Assembly (NCBI GenBank): GCA_028705785.1
Contig: JAQWCT010000151.1
Coordinates: forward strand, 1-6,784
DNA length: 6,784 bases
Direction: 5' to 3'
DNA from: Sulfurospirillaceae bacterium
Lineage (GTDB): Bacteria; Campylobacterota; Campylobacteria; Campylobacterales; Sulfurospirillaceae
Part shown: piece by piece, positions 1-4,881 of the stretch
Position numbering within the stretch: the stretch's first letter is position 1
Layout of the letters: each line of letters starts with the position of its first letter
The notes under the pieces: generated by a model
Seen by the model: only the letters and a program-made list of their open reading frames with translations
The model's database searches: none
What the model was told of the DNA's origin: nothing
Position numbers and translations under genes: made by a program

Positions 1-1007
1 TGCGCTATCATCTTCTCATAAAAATGAGCCATTTCAACGCTTGAAGTAATGACGGAGGCATCATACGCTTTGATGCCATACTCCTCTACCAATCTATCTC
101 TTTTTTTGTCTGGAAGCTCTGGTATCTTAATACATGCTTCAAGCATATCATCAGGTACAAGTACGGGTAAAAGATCTGGGTCTGGAAAATAACGATACTC
201 TGCGCTATCTTCTTTTCCTCGCATACTTCTGGTTTCATTTTTTTCAGTATCATATAGTCTGGTTTCTTGAACGACTTCTCGCTCATACACACCATCTTCC
301 CAAGCTTCACTTTGTCTTTGTACTTCATAATCAATAGCTTTTTGGATAAATTTAAAGGAGTTTAGGTTTTTAATTTCAGCTCTGGTATAAAGTTTGGTCT
401 CGCCTTTTGGCCTAATGGAGACATTGGCATCACAACGAAAACTTCCCTCTTGCATATTGGCGTCGCTAATGTCAAGATAACGCAAAATAGCATGCAATTT
501 TTTAAGATATAAAACTGCCTCTTCACTACTTCTCATATCAGGTTCACTCACGATTTCAAGAAGAGGTGTACCTGCACGATTTAGGTCAACATGACTGACA
601 CTTCCATGATGGATGTTTTTACCTGCATCTTCTTCAAGGTGAGCTCTCGTAACGCCTATGCGTTTTTTGGTACCATCTTCAAAGTCGATATAGATTTCAC
701 CACCCTCAACGATGGGTATCTCAAATTGGCTAATTTGATAACCCTTTGGAAGGTCAGGATAAAAATAATTTTTTCGATTAAAAATAGATTTTTGATTAAT
801 TTTAGAATTAATGGCTGTTCCAAATGCGATAGACTTTTTTACTGTCTCTTTGTTTAAAACAGGCAGTGCCCCAGGTAGTCCTAAACAGACTTCACACACA
901 TTGGTATTGGGCTCATCACCAAAACTGGTAGGGCAACTACAAAATATTTTTGTTTTGGTATTTAACTGGGCGTGGACTTCAAGTCCTATAACCACTTCAA
1001 ACTGCAT
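1..1007 (-). CDS. gatB: Asp-tRNA(Asn)/Glu-tRNA(Gln) amidotransferase subunit B (3' end outside window)
   Basis: GatB is the tRNA-binding kinase subunit of the GatCAB complex. It phosphorylates the side chain of misacylated Glu-tRNA(Gln) or Asp-tRNA(Asn), which is then amidated with ammonia released by GatA. The first 335 residues are visible of a family that is usually about 475 long, so the end of the catalytic cradle and the tail (YqeY-like) domain lie off the left edge. Recognised motifs are the opening FEVVIGLEVHAQL, a Cys set (C23, C25, C38, C41) typical of the zinc site, YPDLPKGYQISQ (83-94), HLEEDAGK (123-130), the family signature around DLNRAGTPLLEIVSEPD (141-157) and SAEYRYFPDPDL (268-279). 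The start is ATG at 1007, with AAAGG seven bases upstream (1015-1019). Only 15 bases separate it from the ThiE-like gene upstream, so it is probably last or late in that operon. No defect is seen in the visible part. Confidence 0.97.
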   Translation of the reverse strand, partial: MQFEVVIGLEVHAQLNTKTKIFCSCPTSFGDEPNTNVCEVCLGLPGALPVLNKETVKKSIAFGTAINSKINQKSIFNRKNYFYPDLPKGYQISQFEIPIVEGGEIYIDFEDGTKKRIGVTRAHLEEDAGKNIHHGSVSHVDLNRAGTPLLEIVSEPDMRSSEEAVLYLKKLHAILRYLDISDANMQEGSFRCDANVSIRPKGETKLYTRAEIKNLNSFKFIQKAIDYEVQRQSEAWEDGVYEREVVQETRLYDTEKNETRSMRGKEDSAEYRYFPDPDLLPVLVPDDMLEACIKIPELPDKKRDRLVEEYGIKAYDASVITSSVEMAHFYEKMIA

Positions 1008-1022
1008 AAAACGACCTTTAAA

Positions 1023-1577
1023 TTAATCTACAAAATAACGAATAGAAGCAAAACCATAAACGCCACTCTCTTCACAAACTCTCACTTGCTCATCGTTTAT
1101 GATACCGCCAAGTGCGAAACATTTGATAGAGATTTTATCATTTATTTCTTTTAACTTCTCTAAACCAAGAGGTTTGCCCTTGTTGGGTGTTTCAAAAATA
1201 GGACTTATCGTAATCATATCTGCTCCCAAATCTTGAGCTCTAAGCGCATCTTCCAAACTATGCGCACTAAAAATAACTTCAAGATTTAACGCCTTGGCAC
1301 TTCTAATATCTTCTATCAAATAAGAAGGCAAATGAACACCCATAAAACCCATTTGAGAAGCAAGTAAAAAATCTGTGTGAAGATAAAGTTTTGTTCCCTC
1401 AAAACTAGCTCTCATAGCAAATAATGCTTGTACTAAAGAGGTATAATCTGCTGTTTTTTTATCTCTAAGACAAATAAAGTCTGGCTCATGTAGAGTCTTT
1501 ACATGTAAGAGTTTTTCGAGTAATTGCGTGGGGTTTGAAGAGTAAAAAAGGGGATCACTAATGCAATATTTTTTCAT
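1023..1577 (-). CDS. ThiE/TenI-family TIM-barrel protein (thiamine phosphate synthase-like)
   Basis: Family: thiamine phosphate synthase (ThiE) joins the HMP-pyrophosphate and thiazole-phosphate halves of thiamine; its relative TenI is a thiazole tautomerase. The 184-residue product shows the family's late-barrel landmarks in order: MGFMGVHLP (76-84), SAHSLEDALRAQDLGAD (104-120), ISPIFETPNKGKPLGL (124-139), ALGGI (155-159) and GVYGFASIRYF (172-182). An RDK (38-40) sits where ThiE has its RxK substrate contacts. Some ThiE active-site positions differ: the usual IND triplet reads HTD (67-69) and the HLGQED stretch reads HLPSYL, so HMP-PP and Mg2+ binding is uncertain. I chose ATG 1577 because homology begins there (MKKYCISDP). 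ATG 1583 is an equal alternative, while a start at 1643 would add residues that merely read the upstream gene in another frame. It overlaps the upstream membrane-protein gene by 20 bases, suggesting translational coupling. The fold is confident; the exact reaction is not. Confidence 0.85.
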   Translation of the reverse strand: MKKYCISDPLFYSSNPTQLLEKLLHVKTLHEPDFICLRDKKTADYTSLVQALFAMRASFEGTKLYLHTDFLLASQMGFMGVHLPSYLIEDIRSAKALNLEVIFSAHSLEDALRAQDLGADMITISPIFETPNKGKPLGLEKLKEINDKISIKCFALGGIINDEQVRVCEESGVYGFASIRYFVD

Positions 1578-1842
1578 CTTCATCAGTTTTTGCAATTTTT
1601 TCGAGCAATTTTGTCTGTTTTTTAAGCTCATCAAGTTTATCAATTTGGATTTGTGCTATCTCAAAAATAACAACAAAGAAAAAACCACATAAGAAAAGAA
1701 ATAAACCAACGAACAATGCTACAAAAAAACCAAAGGGAGAAAAAAGAAGGAAAGCATAACCACCTCCAGCTATCGCAAGTGCCCAAGAAGCACCTTGCAA
1801 TAGACTGAGGAGTTTTTCAAATGAAGTGCGATTTTTAAACAA
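1558..1842 (-). CDS. small two-helix membrane protein with C-terminal coiled coil, next to atpB
   Basis: Function unknown. The 94-residue product has a short basic and polar N-terminus, two hydrophobic helices (about 15-34 and 37-61, joined at SPFG) and then an amphipathic charged tail (62-90; IDKLDELKKQTKLLEKI) with heptad-like spacing that should form a coiled coil, ending in an acidic DEDE. The start must be TTG at 1842: an in-frame stop TAG lies at 1849-1851, and no in-frame ATG or GTG follows. No strong Shine-Dalgarno is visible, so translation probably depends on coupling to atpB, whose stop is 13 bases upstream. From memory, Campylobacter also carries a small integral membrane protein gene beside its atpB, so the pairing may be conserved. 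By position and topology it could play an AtpI-like role in assembling the ATP synthase membrane sector, but this is inference only; I see no AtpI signature. Confidence 0.8.
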   Translation of the reverse strand: MFKNRTSFEKLLSLLQGASWALAIAGGGYAFLLFSPFGFFVALFVGLFLFLCGFFFVVIFEIAQIQIDKLDELKKQTKLLEKIAKTDEDEKILH

Positions 1843-1856
1843 ACAGCACTACTTGA

Positions 1857-2534
1857 CTAATGGTCGTTACTAATTAAAACAGCACCTGCAAGATAAACAT
1901 AAGTTAAAATCATAAAAATAAATGTTTGAAGGATTGCTGAGAATGTTAACAATGCGTAAGCTGGCAATGGCGCAATCCAAGGAGCTAACATCAAGATAAC
2001 AGCAAGGAAAAGGTCATCACCTTTGATATTTCCAAATAAACGGAAAGACAAAGAGATAATGCGAGAAAGGTGAGAAACAACTTCGATAGGAAACATTAAC
2101 GGTGCCAAAATTTTCAATGGTCCCATAAAATGTCCAAAATAGTGAATCACACCATTAACTCTGATACCCTCAAAGTTATAATAAGTAAATACGATTAAAG
2201 CCAAGGCTAAAGTCATATTAAGATTACTAGACGGTGCTTCAAAACCGGGAATAATACCTATAAAGTTTGCAAAGAAAACCATCAAACCAAGGGTTGCAAC
2301 AAGTGGTAAATACTTGCGTGCCAACTCTTCGCCAATAACATCTTTACCCATAGCAATGATGCCTTCAAGATAAGCTTCCATGAGGTTTTGAACGCCACTT
2401 GGAACCAATTGCATCTTAGCTGTAGCCAATTTTGCGAGTACCAAAACGATAATCGCAACCAGAACGATATGTGACACAAAGATAAATCCATGTGTATGAT
2501 TAATAAGGCCTAAAAATGTAAAAATCTCATTCAT
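1857..2534 (-). CDS. atpB: ATP synthase F0 subunit a
   Basis: Subunit a forms the two proton half-channels of the F0 motor against the rotating c-ring in the inner membrane. The 225-residue product is full length for the short bacterial type and has several long hydrophobic helices. The decisive motif is SLSFRLFGN (161-169), in which R165 is the invariant arginine that interacts with the c-ring carboxylate. The last helix carries LQTFIFMILTYVYLAGA (202-218) with Q203 at the usual conserved glutamine position. Other family segments are PSGVQNLMEAYLEGI (45-59) and FANFIGIIPGFEAPSSNLN (88-106). The start is ATG 2534, with AAGGA eight bases upstream. No other ATP synthase subunit gene lies nearby, as in Campylobacter, where atpB is separated from the main atp operon. 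It is followed after 13 bases by the small membrane protein gene. Confidence 0.97.
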   Translation of the reverse strand: MNEIFTFLGLINHTHGFIFVSHIVLVAIIVLVLAKLATAKMQLVPSGVQNLMEAYLEGIIAMGKDVIGEELARKYLPLVATLGLMVFFANFIGIIPGFEAPSSNLNMTLALALIVFTYYNFEGIRVNGVIHYFGHFMGPLKILAPLMFPIEVVSHLSRIISLSFRLFGNIKGDDLFLAVILMLAPWIAPLPAYALLTFSAILQTFIFMILTYVYLAGAVLISNDH

Positions 2535-2542
2535 TACACTTT

Positions 2543-2547
2543 TCCTT
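2543..2547 (-). promoter_or_regulatory. ribosome-binding site of atpB
   Basis: AAGGA on the minus strand, eight bases before the atpB ATG, supports the start at 2534. Further upstream on the same strand TACAAT (2566-2571) could be a -10 box for a separate atpB promoter, but no convincing -35 is visible, so the promoter itself is not called. Confidence 0.7.
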
Positions 2548-2580
2548 CACTAGTAAATTTTGACGATTGTATCTATAAAT

Positions 2581-2601
2581 CATTTAATACTTGATTAAAT
2601 G
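2581..2601. repeat. 8-bp perfect inverted repeat between tautomerase gene and atpB
   Basis: CATTTAAT (2581-2588) and ATTAAATG (2594-2601) are perfect reverse complements with a 5-base spacer. The repeat sits 10 to 30 bases past the tautomerase stop codon and about 47 bases before the atpB start. It could form an AT-rich hairpin attenuating read-through, or be an operator near the possible atpB -10. It lacks a GC-rich stem and a clear T-run on the minus strand, so it is not a classic intrinsic terminator. In such AT-rich DNA it may be chance. Confidence 0.35.
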
Positions 2602-2609
2602 CTAAACGA

Positions 2610-2810
2610 TTAACTCTTTTTTCGAAGTTCCGTGACTTGAGTTCCACCAATTCCCCAGTTATCTGTATCTACTTCTTCGATAACCACTACTGTTGTAGCA
2701 GGATTTTTTCCTAAAACTTCCACCAATAAATCAGTAGCACCTTTAATAAGCTTCTCTTTTTGCTCTTTAGTTGCACCCTCTTTTGTGATTTTAATATTAA
2801 TGTATGGCAT
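2610..2810 (-). CDS. 4-oxalocrotonate tautomerase family protein (DmpI-like)
   Basis: Small cytosolic enzymes of this family catalyse keto-enol tautomerisation using an N-terminal proline exposed by removal of the initiator Met. The 66-residue product begins Met-Pro and keeps the family layout: a first beta strand (PYINIKIT), a long helix (about 14-33), a second strand (TVVVIEEV) and the C-terminal WGIGG turn (51-55 of the mature chain). Helicobacter and Campylobacter carry very similar DmpI-type proteins of unclear physiological substrate. The two arginines that bind substrate in classic Pseudomonas 4-OT (Arg11, Arg39) are not conserved here, so the substrate is unknown. ATG 2810 has a strong GAGGA five bases upstream. 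The gene overlaps the 3' end of the SulP gene by 14 bases in another frame, pointing to translational coupling. Its closest relative in the window is the C-terminal domain of that SulP protein. Confidence 0.93.
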   Translation of the reverse strand: MPYINIKITKEGATKEQKEKLIKGATDLLVEVLGKNPATTVVVIEEVDTDNWGIGGTQVTELRKKS

Positions 2811-4674
2811 GGGATTCCTCTTTAGTTTGTGTATCCTCTTCTACTATGACAATGGTATCAGTAATATTTTTACCTAGTATTTGTGCTAAAAGATTTTTAG
2901 TACCCTCAACCAGTCTCTCTTGTTGCTCTTTCGTTGCACCATCTTTGGTAATTTTAATATTAGCATAAAACTTTTCTTGTTCTTTTTTAAGTAAAATATC
3001 ATTAGCTCGTTGCAGTGCTTTATCGATATTTTCAGTAATATTTTTCACACCAATGACTTCAGTAAACCCAAAACGCTCCAATTTTAACATCAATCTCTCA
3101 CTAACACCAGAAAGTACAAGTTGGGTATTTTCTTTTTTGCAAAGTTCATGAAATTCTTCTAGTGCATGAAAGCCTGTTGCATCCATCATAGGAACATTTC
3201 GCATCCTTAAAATAAAAACCTCAGGAGAAGATTTAACAAAATCAAGTACTTTTTTTAATTTATCAGCAACACCAAAGAAAAATGGTCCATTGATTTCATA
3301 GACTTCTACTTTTGCGGGGATAATTCTATTGGCAAGAGAATAAGGATCTGGCTGAAGAGGGATGTCATCATCTTCGTCAAAAGAAATATGAAAATCATTT
3401 TTCGTGTCTTTAACATCGGTTACCGTACTCATTCGTTTGATAAACAATAATGCGGCAAACAAAATACCCATTTGCACACCCGTATTAAGATCGATAAATA
3501 CAGTCAGGAGAAATGTGATAAAAAGAACTATTTTATCATTACGCTCTGATCTAAGAGCAATGGCTTTAAAATGGTGAAATTCACTCATATTCCAAGCAAC
3601 AATGACCAAAATAGCTGCCAAAGAAGCCAACGGAATAAGTAAAATTAATTTGGAAAATAAAAACATAAAAATCAAAAGCATTAAAGCGTGAATCATACCT
3701 GCAATAGGGCTAAAAGCTCCTGCTTTAATATTGGTGGCTGTTCTAGCAATAGCTCCAGTTGCAGCAATTCCTCCAAAAATAGGCACAACAATATTCGCAA
3801 GTCCTTGTGCAATAAGTTCTTTATTGGAATGATGTTTATCGCCCGTCATTCCATCTGCTACAACGCATGAGAGTAAAGATTCTATCGCCCCAAGTAGTGC
3901 TATAGTAATGGCATCGGGGAAGACTGCTCTAATTTTTTCAAGTGAAAAAACAGGCAATGTTGGACTCGGTAGCATCGAGGGAATAGTGCCAAATTTTGAA
4001 CCTATCGTTTCAACAGGCAAATGAAAAACATACACCACTAAAGATGATATAGCAATGACAATGATAGGTGCTGGAATTCTAGGAAATACATAGCGAAGTT
4101 TAACCAACAAAACAAGACTTATCAAGCCTATAGCAATAGCAAAATAGTTTACTTGTGTTACATCAGAGGCATAAAGCAACCACTGCTCTGTAAAATCAGC
4201 AGGCATTTTTTCAATAGGAAAACCAAAAAAATCTTTAAGTTGTGAAGAAAAAATAATAAGAGCAATACCCGCAGTGAAACCAACAGTCACAGGATAGGGT
4301 ATAAATTTAATGATATTTCCAAGTTTAAAAATACCCATCAACACCAGTAATGCACCTGCTAAAATAGTCGCGATAATCAATCCATCAAAACCATGTTTTA
4401 AAATCGTTGCATATAAAACGACAACAAAAGCTCCTGTAGGACCACCTATTTGATACCGACTTCCTCCTAAAAAAGAGATAATAAATCCAGCAATAACCGC
4501 TGTAAAGATTCCCTTTTCAGGACTTACACCACTTGCAATTGCAAATGCCATGGCAAGGGGTAACGCAATAATAGCAACGGTAAGTCCTGCCATAAAATCT
4601 GTAGACAAATTTGAGCTACTATACCCATCTTTTAAAATTGTAAGACTTCTAGGTAACCAATAATTCAATTTCAA
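2797..4674 (-). CDS. SulP-family anion transporter with STAS and degenerate tautomerase domains
   Basis: Inner-membrane carrier of the SLC26/SulP family. Members move sulfate, bicarbonate or, in the E. coli relative DauA (YchM), C4-dicarboxylates; the substrate cannot be read from sequence. Residues about 20-415 are the membrane domain, with hallmark segments IGGPTGAF (76-83), LLGAIESLLS (260-269, conserved E265), ATGAIARTATNIKAGAFSPI (305-324) and VAWNMSE (359-365). An acidic linker (EDDD near 434-437) leads to a STAS domain (about 452-555) carrying DATG (498-501), the place of the SpoIIAA phosphorylation motif. Unusually, after a short charged helix, residues 569-613 form a third domain closely matching the separate tautomerase encoded next. 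The 625 residues exceed the roughly 560 of DauA because of this addition. The start is TTG 4674: an in-frame stop lies at 4687-4689, and GGAG (4682-4685) sits seven bases upstream. It is first in the leftward run and divergent from the HyfB-like gene. Confidence 0.95.
   Translation of the reverse strand: MKLNYWLPRSLTILKDGYSSSNLSTDFMAGLTVAIIALPLAMAFAIASGVSPEKGIFTAVIAGFIISFLGGSRYQIGGPTGAFVVVLYATILKHGFDGLIIATILAGALLVLMGIFKLGNIIKFIPYPVTVGFTAGIALIIFSSQLKDFFGFPIEKMPADFTEQWLLYASDVTQVNYFAIAIGLISLVLLVKLRYVFPRIPAPIIVIAISSLVVYVFHLPVETIGSKFGTIPSMLPSPTLPVFSLEKIRAVFPDAITIALLGAIESLLSCVVADGMTGDKHHSNKELIAQGLANIVVPIFGGIAATGAIARTATNIKAGAFSPIAGMIHALMLLIFMFLFSKLILLIPLASLAAILVIVAWNMSEFHHFKAIALRSERNDKIVLFITFLLTVFIDLNTGVQMGILFAALLFIKRMSTVTDVKDTKNDFHISFDEDDDIPLQPDPYSLANRIIPAKVEVYEINGPFFFGVADKLKKVLDFVKSSPEVFILRMRNVPMMDATGFHALEEFHELCKKENTQLVLSGVSERLMLKLERFGFTEVIGVKNITENIDKALQRANDILLKKEQEKFYANIKITKDGATKEQQERLVEGTKNLLAQILGKNITDTIVIVEEDTQTKEESHAIH
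2800..2970 (-). other. C-terminal tautomerase-like domain of the SulP protein (catalytic Pro lost)
   Basis: Residues 569-625 of the SulP product (FYANIKITKDGATKEQ onward) align without gaps to the neighbouring tautomerase for 44 residues with about 26 identities, counted by hand. The catalytic Pro position is Phe569 in mid-chain, so a free N-terminal proline is impossible. The copy ends with TQTKEESHAIH in place of the NWGIGG turn and last strand. The DNA copies differ at many synonymous sites, so the duplication is not recent. It is probably a structural or oligomerisation module rather than an enzyme. Confidence 0.88.
2816..2820 (-). promoter_or_regulatory. ribosome-binding site of the tautomerase, inside the SulP gene
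   Basis: GAGGA on the minus strand lies five bases before ATG 2810 and within the coding sequence for the last residues of the SulP protein (KEESHAIH). Ribosomes finishing SulP terminate just past this start, so the two products are probably made in linked amounts. Confidence 0.8.
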
Positions 4675-4681
4675 TACTGTG

Positions 4682-4685
4682 CTCC
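4682..4685 (-). promoter_or_regulatory. ribosome-binding site deciding the TTG start of the SulP gene
   Basis: GGAG on the minus strand lies seven bases before TTG 4674. Together with the in-frame stop at 4687-4689, it makes TTG the best start, as no in-frame ATG exists between that stop and the first membrane helix. Confidence 0.7.
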
Positions 4686-4826
4686 ATTAATCTAACTGGT
4701 ATGTAGGAATAATAATTGATACATAGAAGAAGAAGTTTTTAGTAGAAAATGATATAGCTTGTAGACTTTGTAAACACTTAAAAGTTAAACGATACGGAGA
4801 AGGTTTGGTTTTAATAATATTTTATC

Positions 4827-4860
4827 AAAGTCGTGATATGATGGTGTTTTATGCGACTTT
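4827..4860. repeat. 7-bp perfect inverted repeat flanking the -10 and start site
   Basis: AAAGTCG (4827-4833) and CGACTTT (4854-4860) are exact reverse complements separated by 20 bases. They bracket the extended -10 and the expected transcription start, and the right arm ends two bases before GAGGAG. This could be a repressor operator or, if transcription begins further upstream, a hairpin just ahead of the ribosome-binding site. It may also be chance. Confidence 0.4.
4834..4842 (+). promoter_or_regulatory. extended -10 promoter element of the HyfB-like gene
   Basis: TGATATGAT matches TGnTATnAT, an extended -10 box, with T/A-rich DNA upstream (4808-4824). Transcription would start near 4849, giving a leader of about 33 bases that includes GAGGAG. 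No -35 box is evident at the usual distance. Confidence 0.5.
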
Positions 4861-4862
4861 TT

Positions 4863-4868
4863 GAGGAG
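4863..4868 (+). promoter_or_regulatory. ribosome-binding site of the HyfB-like gene
   Basis: GAGGAG is a strong Shine-Dalgarno, but the first ATG (4882) is 13 bases beyond it, longer than usual. An in-frame TGA at 4870-4872 rules out an earlier ATG, GTG or TTG. In-frame ATT codons at 4876 and 4879 lie closer and are less likely starts. Confidence 0.65.
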
Positions 4869-4881
4869 TTGATTTATTATT

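Larger units (their letters stand above)
4675..4881. promoter_or_regulatory. divergent intergenic region between SulP and HyfB-like genes
   Basis: These 207 non-coding bases must hold the promoters of both the leftward run and the rightward HyfB-like gene. On the plus strand an extended -10 is visible near 4834-4842. On the minus strand several AT-rich -10-like hexamers occur (for example TATTAT at 4709-4714 and TATGTA at 4720-4725, downstream of a pyrimidine-rich stretch), but none has a convincing -35. Epsilonproteobacterial promoters often lack a conserved -35, so this is not decisive. No RNA gene or terminator was recognised. Confidence 0.6.

Noticed and set aside
86..334. Minus-strand open frame of 82 codons.
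   Set aside because: It lies inside gatB in another frame; the GatB frame shows clear family motifs throughout, so this is a shadow.
134..1154. Several plus-strand open frames opposite gatB and the ThiE-like gene.
   Set aside because: They run antisense to well-conserved genes and show no recognisable domain or ribosome-binding site.
1578..1643. N-terminal extension of the ThiE-like protein to 1643.
   Set aside because: It would overlap the upstream gene by more than 80 bases, adds Lys- and Gln-rich residues that are only the neighbour's coiled coil read in another frame, and family homology starts near 1577.
2282..2491. Minus-strand open frame of 69 codons within atpB.
   Set aside because: It is a frame-shifted shadow of atpB, which is intact and carries the essential arginine.
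2797..2970. The fused tautomerase tail as a sequencing frameshift joining two separate genes.
   Set aside because: The tail is in frame with STAS across a plausible linker, has no start codon or Pro at the expected place, and a complete separate tautomerase follows with its own ribosome-binding site.
3688..3870. Plus-strand open frame rich in Ser, Asn and Cys.
   Set aside because: It is antisense to the conserved SulP core; its odd composition reflects the reverse strand of membrane-helix codons.
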